Source: JAJDBU01 sp046756925
GTDB lineage: Bacteria > Nitrospirota > Nitrospiria > SBBL01 > JAADHI01
Assembly: GCA_046756925.1 (NCBI GenBank)
Contig: JBHHXH010000002.1
Span: 1-64,000 of the forward strand
DNA: 64,000 bases
Reading direction: 5' to 3'
Shown here: positions 8,680 through 16,843 of the stretch, in pieces
Layout of the letters: each line of letters begins with the position of its first letter
How positions within the stretch are numbered: position 1 is the first letter of the stretch
The notes under the pieces: model-generated
The model's input: the letters and a program-made list of their open reading frames with translations, nothing else
Databases searched by the model: none
Told to the model about the DNA's origin: nothing
Translations under genes and position numbers: made by a program

Positions 8680-8966
8680 TGGGAGAACAAAGCTCTCTGA
8701 CGCTTTATATTGACATCTGAAAGGTGGCGTCGAGAAGAACGCGGTTGAACATCGCCTGATGGCCTGATCTGCTTTAAAAGTTTCATTACCCAGATTTTGT
8801 AGAGCAGGAAAGCGCTCTAGTGTGTGGAGAAAAGAGATTTGTTGCGATTAGAGAAGATGGGATGATTCTGCTAAGAACGCGGGTTGGTCCGCTCATCTTC
8901 GCTGCAGCAATGATCGTTGACACAGAATGATTGAACACGCCTAAAGTTAATGAAGTTTTCAGGCTA
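8680..8966. other. Intergenic region, nothing firm
   Basis: No credible ORF on either strand. A weak hairpin lies around 8803-8820 (AGAGC...GCTCT) without a T-run. The region separates the plus-strand transporter operon from minus-strand small genes and is the convergent side for both. Confidence 0.45.
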
Positions 8967-9059
8967 TTAAACAATCAATCCTGCGATCCAAACCACGGTC
9001 ATGAGCACAGATAACCCGGTTAAAGTTGTGATCGTGGCCCATTTTTTATCTTGACCCAT
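8967..9059 (-). CDS. Small single-span membrane peptide (30 aa), unrecognised
   Basis: An ORF of 30 codons begins MGQDKKWATITTLTG and continues as an uninterrupted hydrophobic stretch to the last residue (LSVLMTVVWIAGLIV). This gives a short basic cytoplasmic head and one membrane span. AAAGGTGGG lies at a good ribosome-binding distance before the ATG, and a TATAAT sits about 45 bp upstream on the same strand (9103-9108). I do not recognise a family. Its topology resembles the small accessory subunits of respiratory complexes and other bacterial small proteins, but nothing in the sequence says which. The HicB-like gene lies 142 bp upstream on the same strand. Confidence 0.5.
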   Translation of the reverse strand: MGQDKKWATITTLTGLSVLMTVVWIAGLIV

Positions 9060-9200
9060 TCTAAACCCACCTTTCATACAAGCCATACATGATGATACTT
9101 AAATTATAACGCAAAATAGGGTGAATGATGTTTGCTGACATACAAAAATCAGTTTTCCCGAATTGTCTTCCCTCAGCCGATAGCCCAGAGACGAGGCGCA

Positions 9201-9416
9201 TTAGAGGGACACTCTCATAGGAGAAAGGAGTCGATTTTTGTGCGTCCTTCTTGGATGAACCACCTCCTCTATGCCGAAATGATATAAAATGGAGTGTTGT
9301 AGATTTTGAAAGGCTTCTTCTTCGTTTCGCCCCCACCTGCAACAACCCGGCATGCTGGGAATGGTCGCTTTAAAACCGCCTTCATGTCCCTCTTCAAGGA
9401 TCACTTTGAATTTCAT
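9201..9416 (-). CDS. HicB-like (UPF0150) antitoxin-family protein, solitary
   Basis: A 71-residue protein starting MKFKVILEEG and containing GGFKATIPSMPGC, then WGRNEEEAFQNLQHSI. This is the partial RNase-H-like fold typical of HicB. The C-terminal DNA-binding extension of longer HicB antitoxins is missing, and there is no hicA-type toxin ORF on either side, so this is a solo HicB. Function is unknown for many such proteins. Its promoter (9473-9502) carries a near-perfect palindrome that also occurs at the promoter of the outer-membrane gene at 25348, which implies shared control. Confidence 0.65.
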   Translation of the reverse strand: MKFKVILEEGHEGGFKATIPSMPGCCRWGRNEEEAFQNLQHSILYHFGIEEVVHPRRTHKNRLLSPMRVSL

Positions 9417-9461
9417 TTTGAAACCCTCCTAATTTAATCTAATGATGTTTTGTTACATCCT

Positions 9462-9502
9462 CTATATTTGGGATTATATTCCCAAATATAGGCCACCGTC
9501 AA
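9462..9502 (-). promoter_or_regulatory. Promoter with palindromic operator for the HicB-like gene
   Basis: On the minus strand, TTGACG (9497-9502) and TATAAT (9473-9478) are 18 bp apart. A perfect inverted repeat with 12-bp arms, CTATATTTGGGA (9462-9473) and TCCCAAATATAG (9480-9491), is centred on the -10 element. A protein bound there would occlude RNA polymerase. Positions 9464-9487 are identical, in opposite orientation, to 25302-25325. Confidence 0.75.
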
Positions 9503-9853
9503 CCTAAAATAAGTAGTAATCACAATAAAAAATAACTCAAGGGCTGAGGGCGTGTTTTCGACAGGAATAAGATTGACGTCAGTAAAGAAACACACGACCA
9601 TACCTTGAATCGACGAATAGAAGGCTTCTTATCAAATGCTTACATTATTCCCATCGTGAAAATGATAGCGAGGTGCTCTAAATTCAGAGGGGATGAGGCC
9701 TGAAGATGTTGATCAGCATCCATCCTACAAATCAAGCTTTACCAGGGAAAAATCGTATATCGTGGGTCTTGGACCGGAAATGGGTCCTTTTTCATTGAGA
9801 GAAGGTACTTTGGGAAGGAGTTTTTTTTTGATTCCTTGGTTTAATCTTATGGT
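9503..9853. other. Intergenic region with one possible terminator
   Basis: No supported gene. The stretch lies between the HicB-like promoter and the end of the minus-strand respiratory operon. The only structure noted is the hairpin and T-run at 9771-9792. Confidence 0.5.
9771..9792 (+). terminator. Possible weak intrinsic terminator
   Basis: GGACC (9771-9775) can pair with GGTCC (9783-9787) around a 7-nt loop, followed by five T. The stem is short, and no plus-strand gene ends nearby, so its use is doubtful. Confidence 0.3.
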
Positions 9854-10921
9854 TTAATCTTGTGGAGAAGCGTGCATCGAACGTCTGATTTGACCGCGAA
9901 ATATTGAGAGCATGAGTTGGAAAGCGGCAAAAAACGTCAGGGTCGTCACACCCTCTAGGACCGAAAACCCTTGTAAGCCAGGGGCCTCTTCGATAAGCAG
10001 GCGAAGAGGTGGAATAACCATGAGATAGCGCTCTAACCAAATTCCAAAAAGAATGATCCCTAAAATGGGTTTCAAAGATCGTTCACCTTTTCGATCTAGA
10101 AGGAGCGCACCGAAGGGAACGAGAAAGAGAGCGCAGACCATTAATCCGAAAGGCCAGACGAAAGGCCCCGAAAACCGTATATAAAGCGGTTTTACTTCTT
10201 CAGGGATGTTGGCATACCATATCGTGATAAATTGAGACCATCCGAGGTAGATCCATATAATTGAAAAAACCAGCAGTAATTTCCGCATGTTTTCCCATGT
10301 CTGCGTCTGCAACAATCGATGTCGGTTTCCCTCAATCATCAACATCAGTACGGCTAGCCCGGCATAGAGATTTCCAAACCAAAAATAGGGGGCGAACAAG
10401 GTGTTGTGCCAGCCCGGCGAAAGATTCATGCCGAAATCCCAACCGATCAGGGTCTGATGCAGTACAAAGAGCGCCAACAGGCAACAGAGACGTCCAGGAC
10501 GTTGGGTCTTGTCTCTCAGGTGGCTGGATAGGGTGTAGCATGCGAAGCCGTAATATAGGATCATCGCAACAAGGTGCCTGGTAAAAAAAACGGGCGAAGT
10601 AAACCAAAAGGAATGACTCGGTGTTCGGACCCAATGGAACAGGTCGGACTGTCCCTGAACGAGTCCGAGCATGGCCATGACCGCGATGGGCGCATAGGCA
10701 AGAGTGATCATCCCAGACGGGACCAGATAAGACGATGCCCACCGAGCCCCCAGGAGCCAAAGAAACACGACGATCGCCAAGAGGCCCTGTGTGACTCCGA
10801 ACAGGTAGACAAAATTGGCTGCATAAACGCCCCAGGGAACGCCGATGAAGGCCCATGCGAGCAGTCCGCATAAGAGCAAGGCGGCGAAAACAGTTGTTTT
10901 GGCCGAAGCCGGTTTCACCAT
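9854..10921 (-). CDS. actF: Alternative complex III membrane subunit ActF
   Basis: A 355-residue polytopic protein with about ten hydrophobic segments, related to NrfD/PsrC and to ActC in the same operon. In alternative complex III, ActF forms the second integral-membrane bundle beside ActC. The visible pattern includes paired histidines in membrane segments (FFTRHLVAM, WHNTLFAPYFW) and a C-terminal PLRLLIEEAPGLQGFSVLEG. The ATG at 10921 overlaps the upstream stop (TGATG); a GTG one codon earlier is the other option. It is the last gene of the operon. No cytochrome oxidase gene follows, unlike many alternative complex III loci. Confidence 0.85.
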   Translation of the reverse strand: MVKPASAKTTVFAALLLCGLLAWAFIGVPWGVYAANFVYLFGVTQGLLAIVVFLWLLGARWASSYLVPSGMITLAYAPIAVMAMLGLVQGQSDLFHWVRTPSHSFWFTSPVFFTRHLVAMILYYGFACYTLSSHLRDKTQRPGRLCCLLALFVLHQTLIGWDFGMNLSPGWHNTLFAPYFWFGNLYAGLAVLMLMIEGNRHRLLQTQTWENMRKLLLVFSIIWIYLGWSQFITIWYANIPEEVKPLYIRFSGPFVWPFGLMVCALFLVPFGALLLDRKGERSLKPILGIILFGIWLERYLMVIPPLRLLIEEAPGLQGFSVLEGVTTLTFFAAFQLMLSIFRGQIRRSMHASPQD

Positions 10922-12417
10922 CACTCCCGGCCCAATTGGTGCTTCACAAAATTGACGATATGCCAGCGTTCGGTTGCATCGAGGGCATCTCGGTATGGCG
11001 GCATGAAATGTTTCTTGCCGCTGCCGTGTGCGTGCGCATGTCCATCTTCCCCGTCTTCTCCGTGCCCGTGGCCTTCAGCGTAGCATTCGGGGCCTTCCGA
11101 GGCATGGGCGTGTTCGTCTTCGTGCGCGTGTTCGTGTGCCTCTTCATTCTCATGCGCGTGGTCCATTGAGGCGACCTCATCATGGTCATGCGAATCTTCG
11201 TGTTCATGTGTTATCTCGGCCGTTTCCATCGGTTCCGACTCGTCATGCGGGTGGTCATGATCGTCCTCGTGCCCATTTCGATGTTCGCCTTCCGTAGAGG
11301 CCGTCTCGTCGTGTCGATGCGTATCCGCTTCATGTTCGTCTTCGAGAGCATCCTCATGTTCGTGGTCAGCACCCTCCTCATCATGTTGATGCTCCCTTTC
11401 ATCGTCGTCGTGGGTCGCTTCATCGTCATGCGCCTCATGGGACATCTCTTCCAGCGGTGGTCGGGGACGGGCGATTTCCGAGGCGAAGTTGGCGCCATTG
11501 GTAATAGCGACAAAAATGCATCCACCGGGCTGCTCTCGAAACCCTTCTTTGGTAAAGTCGGGAAATTCTCCGATCTTCTCTGCGATGATGCCGTCGCCTT
11601 TTCCGCTGGAGCCGTGGCAGACCACGCAAAAATCTTGGAAGAGTTTTTTTCCGATCCGGAGTGAGTCATCACTGACGGGAACCGGGTTTTCGATCCACGG
11701 CCCTTCATCCTTCGAGCGTATTTCGAGGGCCTTGCCTTGCCGGGGAACAATGGACGGCGGAAGAGACACCAGTTCTTCTTGAGGACTGCGCGTTGTCTGA
11801 TCGACCATGTCTTGAGACCAGGGCCAGGCGAGAACGAGAGAAGGCCATAAGAGCAGCATCGCGGCGCCGAGCCACAAACGAGCGATTTGTTTTTCAACAC
11901 GATCGGCGCCGCAGCGTTTTAATAGCGTTGCGGCCGATGAGAGCTCGCTCGAAGTTCCCCGGACGCCGATGGCGAAGCGGTCGCTGCTGACGCGCTGCGG
12001 GACGAAGCGTTTTCGGTCGGAGGAGAGCAGAGCGAAATAGAGAAAGCCTAAAACGGTGGACAGCAGCGAGAAGAGCACCATGATCTCGAACGAGATGATG
12101 CCGATGGCGGGTAGGGATAAAATCGGCATCCCACCGGTTTGAATGGGATAGAGCACGGCGGTGCCTCCGCTCAGGAGAAGCCCTGCGGTCAAGCCGACAA
12201 TTGCCCCAAACAAAGTAAATTTACCGATGGGACTATTTCCTTGGGAGACGGGGAGTCCCAATTCACCGGGGTCCATTGGAGAATAAAGGGTAATGTCTTC
12301 ATGCCCCGACGCGGCGAGTGCCTGTAACGCCGCTCGTGTTTCCGCGGGAGAGGGAAAGGTTCCGAGAATGCCGTGATCGCGGGTAGTTTGATTCGTATTT
12401 TTCTTGTCGTTCATCAT
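10921..12417 (-). CDS. actD/actE: Fused ActD-ActE: DUF3341 membrane subunit plus monohaem cytochrome c with His-rich insertion
   Basis: 498 residues. Residues 17-175 are a DUF3341 (ActD) domain: an N-terminal soluble part, then two membrane spans (about 65-92 and 98-130). A further span at 180-200 leads into a periplasmic cytochrome c domain with CVVCH at 264-268 (haem attachment) and FMPPYRD at 471-477 (axial Met472). In ordinary ActE a TNG segment is followed almost directly by the MPPY loop. Here about 145 residues (325-470) holding some 32 His and many Asp/Glu are inserted between them. AAAGGAGG sits just before tandem ATGs at 12417 and 12414; the second has better spacing. The gene overlaps actC and actF. 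The role is electron transfer from the Fe-S subunit to an oxidase or soluble carrier; metal binding by the insertion is inference. Confidence 0.85.
   Translation of the reverse strand: MMNDKKNTNQTTRDHGILGTFPSPAETRAALQALAASGHEDITLYSPMDPGELGLPVSQGNSPIGKFTLFGAIVGLTAGLLLSGGTAVLYPIQTGGMPILSLPAIGIISFEIMVLFSLLSTVLGFLYFALLSSDRKRFVPQRVSSDRFAIGVRGTSSELSSAATLLKRCGADRVEKQIARLWLGAAMLLLWPSLVLAWPWSQDMVDQTTRSPQEELVSLPPSIVPRQGKALEIRSKDEGPWIENPVPVSDDSLRIGKKLFQDFCVVCHGSSGKGDGIIAEKIGEFPDFTKEGFREQPGGCIFVAITNGANFASEIARPRPPLEEMSHEAHDDEATHDDDEREHQHDEEGADHEHEDALEDEHEADTHRHDETASTEGEHRNGHEDDHDHPHDESEPMETAEITHEHEDSHDHDEVASMDHAHENEEAHEHAHEDEHAHASEGPECYAEGHGHGEDGEDGHAHAHGSGKKHFMPPYRDALDATERWHIVNFVKHQLGRE
11008..11445 (-). 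repeat. Low-complexity His/Asp/Glu-rich coding segment within ActDE
   Basis: Codons for residues 325-470 of the ActDE protein alternate His with Asp, Glu and Ala (for example HEHAHEDEHAHA). No exact tandem unit is maintained, but CAT/CAC-GA(A/G/C/T) pairs recur throughout. The reading frame stays intact through to the conserved cytochrome C-terminus, so this is an expressed insertion and not a frameshift. Confidence 0.85.
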
Positions 12418-13760
12418 GCCTCCTTTTGCTGCAAGGGGAGCATCTCTTTGATTTCGTACATGGAAACCGAAGGAAAAAGTTTCGTAAAGATCAAAAAGTT
12501 CAAGCTGAAGAGTGCCAGCGTGCCGATTAATATGGTGGCTTCGACGGCGGACATGCTGTATGAACCCCAGGTGAATGCGGCATCGGGAGCCGATAGGCTG
12601 GGGATGAGGATGAGATAACGCTCGAACCAGAGCCCAACATTGATCAAGATCGTGATGATCAAAAGCTTCCGCGGCGAGCGGCGTATTGTCTTCGAGATGA
12701 GAAAGAGCGGGAGCAATCCGATCGAGAAGATCATCAACCAGAACATCCAGGCGAAGCGGCCGCTGATCTTCGATTGCATGACGGACAATTCGACTACATC
12801 TTCCGTCTGCCAAAGGACGAAGGTTTCGACAAACATCATATAGTTCCAGAGGAGGCAAAGGACAAAAAGAAAAATCGCTAGTTTTTCGAGGTGCTCGACC
12901 CGGATATAGGCCTCGAAGCGATAGTACTTCCGAATGAGCACCGAAATGGTGATCACGGCCGAGACACCCGAGTAAATAGCGCCCAGGACAAAGGCCGGCG
13001 CAAAAATGGTGCTGTGAAGTCCGTGGACATTCGAGACGGCAAAATCCCAGGAGACAATGCTATGGACGGACACCATCAGGGGGATGAGAAAAGAGGCCAT
13101 TAAAACGTAGGCCCGTCGGAGATGCTGCCACTGTGCCGTCTCCCCCTTCCATCCGAACGACAGGCAGGTATAGAGTTGCTTCCGCCAGCCTTGCGTGTGG
13201 TCCCGCGCCGTCGCCAGATCGGGGATCATCCCGAGAAACAGAAACAAAGCGCTCCCGATCAAATAGGTGTTGATCGCGATGCTGTCCCAGGTGAGCGGCG
13301 AACGCATATTGGGCCACAGCTCCCGTTGGTTGGGATAGGGCGGAAACATCCAGTAGAAATACCAGCCGCGTCCGAGGTGGATCAAGGGGAGCAGGCCGGC
13401 GTTGACGAGAGAAAAGAGGGTCATGACCTCCGCGCTTCGGTAGATCGGTTTTCGCCATTCGCTGTGTGTGAGGTGGAGTACCGCGGAAAGCAAGGTGCCG
13501 GCATGACTCAAACCGATCCAGAAAATGAAAGTGGCGATATACCCGCCCCAAAAGACGGGGTTGTTCAAACCGGTGACCCCAAGACCCGAACGCACCTGAT
13601 ACGCATAAGCCGCCACGGCGGAGATGACCACGAGAACCAGGCCCGCAACCAGCATCCAATAGCGCGCCGAGGTATGGGTCAGGCTTCGGATGACGGCCTG
13701 ATCGAGCTTCGCGCAAGCCGCCATTCCGGATGTTCGATCGGTGGTCTCCGGTGCTTCCAT
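12414..13760 (-). CDS. actC: Alternative complex III quinol-binding membrane subunit ActC (NrfD-like)
   Basis: A 448-residue NrfD/PsrC-family protein with about ten membrane segments, the proposed quinol-oxidising subunit of alternative complex III. Typical landmarks are an early WxxxxxxLVLVVISAVAAYAYQV span, FIFWIGLSHAGTLLSAVLHL with its conserved histidine, and RYLILIPSL near the C-terminal part. It follows actB after one base and overlaps actDE at the ATGA stretch near 12414. Four to five charged cytoplasmic loops separate the spans. Identity is firm from both the family pattern and the operon position. Confidence 0.92.
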   Translation of the reverse strand: MEAPETTDRTSGMAACAKLDQAVIRSLTHTSARYWMLVAGLVLVVISAVAAYAYQVRSGLGVTGLNNPVFWGGYIATFIFWIGLSHAGTLLSAVLHLTHSEWRKPIYRSAEVMTLFSLVNAGLLPLIHLGRGWYFYWMFPPYPNQRELWPNMRSPLTWDSIAINTYLIGSALFLFLGMIPDLATARDHTQGWRKQLYTCLSFGWKGETAQWQHLRRAYVLMASFLIPLMVSVHSIVSWDFAVSNVHGLHSTIFAPAFVLGAIYSGVSAVITISVLIRKYYRFEAYIRVEHLEKLAIFLFVLCLLWNYMMFVETFVLWQTEDVVELSVMQSKISGRFAWMFWLMIFSIGLLPLFLISKTIRRSPRKLLIITILINVGLWFERYLILIPSLSAPDAAFTWGSYSMSAVEATILIGTLALFSLNFLIFTKLFPSVSMYEIKEMLPLQQKEA

Positions 13761-13761
13761 T

Positions 13762-16700
13762 TTATGTATCGATGATCCGTTTCAAATAAATCACCGCCGA
13801 TTCGGTGTTGAGGTGTTCCAAGGCGCGGTAACGCCTTGGATCGCGCGCGGCCTTCGAAACCGCACTTTGATGATCCAGCAATGAGCCGAAGTGCATGGCG
13901 TCGGCCGGACAGGCCTGCACACAGGCGGGCTGAATTTCACCGTCTTTTACTTTCCTGTTTTCCAGCTTTGCGTCTTCCTTGCCCTTGCGAATGCGTTGCA
14001 CGCAGAAGGTGCATTTTTCCATCACCCCGGCATCCCTGACCGAGATTTCCGGGCTTAATTGGCGATCGAGCGGCGTCGGCCATTCGGGTTGGACCCAATT
14101 AAAGTTCCGGACCTTGTAAGGACAGTTGACGGCGCAATAGCGTGTCCCGACGCAACGATTGTAGACTTGGGCATTGAGCCCATCCGGGGTATGGTAAGTG
14201 GCGTAGACGGGACAAACCGGTTCACAGGGAGCGTTGCCGCAGTGTTGGCAAAGCATGGGGAGAAAGCGTGCGCTTGGTGTCGGATCGGGCTGCCATGTCC
14301 GCTGTATTTGAATCCAGTCCATGCTCCGTTGGTTTCGGATGCCCGCTTCCCCCACGATCGGTATATTGTTTTCGGCATGACAGGCGACATTGCAGGCTCC
14401 GCAACCGGTGCAGCGGTCCAGATCGATCACCATGCCCCAGCGGTAGTCCTCCGGGCCGTTGTGTCGCTCGGGTTGGAGATATTTTGCCAATAGGCCGCTC
14501 AGCCCAGGCAGGGCGATGCCTTCACGGTTGGGTAGGGCTTCGATCGGCTGAAGGGAGGTCCCTTTTTTTAAGCGCTCCGCCTCGGCCGCGTCGAGCGTGA
14601 GGCTCATGTCATGACCGCCTTGATCGCTTGCGCCTTCCGTTTTTGCGAATGTGGTCTTCCGTCCTGTTTTTTTAATCGATACGCGCGAAGCCGCCCAAGC
14701 AAGGGTCCCGGTGGCCGCCTCGATCAGCGGTGATACGACCTTCAGCGGATTGACCCCTCTCCCGGTTGCATATCGTCCATAGGCCGTATGTCCTTGTCCG
14801 ATGGGCATGGCAAGGGTATCGGCTCGAATGCCGGGCCTTGGATAGGCCGGTGCTTCCAAGGAGCCTTCAGGGGTCTCGATCTGAAGAAGATCGCCTTCTT
14901 GAATCCCGAGCCGACGGGCGACGCTGGAATGGATCTCCACCCAGCTGCCCCATGTAATCGTCGTCATCGGATCGGGCGCCTCCTGAAGCCAGGGCTGGTT
15001 GGCGCCGCGTCCGTCGTGGAGGGTGATCGATGGATAGAGTTGGAGGTGAAAGGAGTCTTTATGGGGTTCGGCGTTCCGGCTTTTTCCTTGAATGATATTG
15101 TTAATAAGTTTCAAATCGGTGTTTTTTAAAACCATGGCATTGCTGGGTTTTTCGTCCCATCGCCCACCATTTTTTAATAGCGTTGTCCAAAAGGGTCGGA
15201 AGTCGATACCGAAATCCAAACGTTCCTCCAAACCGGAAACGAAAAACCGCTCTTCCCAGGCTTCTTTTAAAAAGGATTCGAAATTGTCCCAGGGAAAACG
15301 TTCGGAAACCCTCCCTCCAAGCCCTTCGGCAAGCGAAATGAACACATCCCCCAAGGGACGTGTATCGTACAAGGGAGGCACGACGGGCTGCATGAGGCCG
15401 ACAGTCCGGTGTCCGGACGCCACCTCGGGGATGTAGTCTCCAAAGGATTCAAGCGGGGTATGGAGCGGGAAGATGAGATCGGCCATGCGGTTGGTTTCAT
15501 CGATGAATGAAGCAAAACCCACGATAAAAGGTAGTTTTTCGAGATCGGGCTGGAGTTCCAGCGAGGCGGGCGCATGGTAGAGGAGGTTTGCATCATGTAA
15601 AAAAAGGGCCTGAATCTTTCCTTCCTGAATCTCTTGCCCGAGGCCCATTATTCGTTTCCAATCGAGGCGCTTTTCCCCAAAGGTTTCGTAGGGCGTATAA
15701 AATCGGATGCCCCCTTTGCGATTCGTATTTCCAACGACGGTGTTGAGTATATTGATCGCAACGGCATGAAAGAGGCCGTCCGGACGCGCCATCGCCGCAT
15801 CGCCGCATAGGGCGAGGCTTACGGGCGCCGTCGCGAATTCCTTCGCCAATGCGCCGATGACTTCCTGAGGAATATCGCAGCGCTGAGAGACGGTCTCGAT
15901 GCTATATTCGTTAAGAAGCCCGCGCCATGCCTTCGCGTCCTGAAGGCCCAATCGTTCGGCGTGCCATCCTTCGTTGAGGATGATCCGGGAGAGACCCAAG
16001 GCCAGGACGCCCTCACTGCCCGGACGGAGGGCAATCCAGCGATCGGCATTGGCGCCGGTGAGGGAAAGACGGGGCTCGCATTGAACGAATTTCCCGCGGC
16101 GGGGTCTGGCCGGCGCTTGGCGAAAATCGCCGTAGGCTTTGCTGTAGCCGACTGGAGAGAGCCATCGCTCTAAGAAATTGGCCCCGAAAGAAAGCAGGTA
16201 ATCCGTATGGGCGATATCATAGTGCGGCAGGGATTCGACCCCAAAGACAAGCTTGTTGGCGGATTTCAATACCGCGTAATCCAAAAATTCGTAAGTATAA
16301 ACATGCGGGCTGCCGTAACCTGCCATGAAATTCGAGACCAGTTTGCTCAGATGCCCCCTGATCGGGCTGCCGATCAGAAAAAGGCGGTCCGTCATCTGGG
16401 CGTCTTGAAGCTTCTTCAGTTCTTTTACGACGATCCGCGTTGCCTGCTCCCATGAAATTTCTTCCCATTGGTCCGCTCCGCGAGGCCCCACCCGTTTCAA
16501 GGGCCTTTTGACGCGATCCGGATTATAGAGCACCTGCAGGGACGCTTCCCCCATGGCGCAAAGCTTTCCTTGGTTGATGGGAGAAAGGGGATTTCCCTCA
16601 ATCTTTTTGGCATGTCCATCCAGCATTCTCACGGAAATCCCGCAGCCGGAAGGGCATTGTCGGCAAACACTGGAATACCAGGTTGCCATGCCGGGTGCGA

Positions 16701-16815
16701 TATCGTCGGGCGGCACGACAAAAGGGATCAGGTGCGCTACGGGCGGCTCGACTTGGTTGCATGCCCCTAAGACGCCAGTGGTTCCGATGAGTTTTAAAAA
16801 GTTTCGACGGTCCAT
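13762..16815 (-). CDS. actB: Alternative complex III molybdopterin-oxidoreductase-like / Fe-S subunit ActB
   Basis: 1017 residues. The start ATG at 16815 gives MDRRNFLKLIG, a twin-arginine signal followed by LGAC, so the protein may be exported folded and lipidated at Cys19. Residues about 45-780 are the MopB-like B1 domain. It retains a Cys51-x2-Cys54-x3-Cys58...Cys86 pattern. Residues about 795-1017 are the ferredoxin-type B2 domain, with cysteine clusters CTGCGACNVAC, CQHCGNAPCEPVC, CVGTRYCAVNC and CTFC...CVQAC, enough for four clusters. In studied complexes B1 carries no molybdenum; whether the extra N-terminal cysteines hold a cluster here is open. It passes electrons from ActC toward the haem subunits. 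Confidence 0.93.
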   Translation of the reverse strand: MDRRNFLKLIGTTGVLGACNQVEPPVAHLIPFVVPPDDIAPGMATWYSSVCRQCPSGCGISVRMLDGHAKKIEGNPLSPINQGKLCAMGEASLQVLYNPDRVKRPLKRVGPRGADQWEEISWEQATRIVVKELKKLQDAQMTDRLFLIGSPIRGHLSKLVSNFMAGYGSPHVYTYEFLDYAVLKSANKLVFGVESLPHYDIAHTDYLLSFGANFLERWLSPVGYSKAYGDFRQAPARPRRGKFVQCEPRLSLTGANADRWIALRPGSEGVLALGLSRIILNEGWHAERLGLQDAKAWRGLLNEYSIETVSQRCDIPQEVIGALAKEFATAPVSLALCGDAAMARPDGLFHAVAINILNTVVGNTNRKGGIRFYTPYETFGEKRLDWKRIMGLGQEIQEGKIQALFLHDANLLYHAPASLELQPDLEKLPFIVGFASFIDETNRMADLIFPLHTPLESFGDYIPEVASGHRTVGLMQPVVPPLYDTRPLGDVFISLAEGLGGRVSERFPWDNFESFLKEAWEERFFVSGLEERLDFGIDFRPFWTTLLKNGGRWDEKPSNAMVLKNTDLKLINNIIQGKSRNAEPHKDSFHLQLYPSITLHDGRGANQPWLQEAPDPMTTITWGSWVEIHSSVARRLGIQEGDLLQIETPEGSLEAPAYPRPGIRADTLAMPIGQGHTAYGRYATGRGVNPLKVVSPLIEAATGTLAWAASRVSIKKTGRKTTFAKTEGASDQGGHDMSLTLDAAEAERLKKGTSLQPIEALPNREGIALPGLSGLLAKYLQPERHNGPEDYRWGMVIDLDRCTGCGACNVACHAENNIPIVGEAGIRNQRSMDWIQIQRTWQPDPTPSARFLPMLCQHCGNAPCEPVCPVYATYHTPDGLNAQVYNRCVGTRYCAVNCPYKVRNFNWVQPEWPTPLDRQLSPEISVRDAGVMEKCTFCVQRIRKGKEDAKLENRKVKDGEIQPACVQACPADAMHFGSLLDHQSAVSKAARDPRRYRALEHLNTESAVIYLKRIIDT

Positions 16816-16843
16816 TCGGTTTTTATCTCTGTGAAACGAAGAT

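Noticed and set aside
11008..11445. His-rich tract as a frameshift artefact
   Set aside because: The frame continues into a normal cytochrome c C-terminus (FMPPYRD...ERWHIVNFVK), so the tract is a genuine insertion.
12418..12858. N-terminal extension of the ActDE frame
   Set aside because: The frame is open for 147 more codons, but it overlaps actC entirely, lacks homology, and a strong ribosome site marks the start at 12417/12414.
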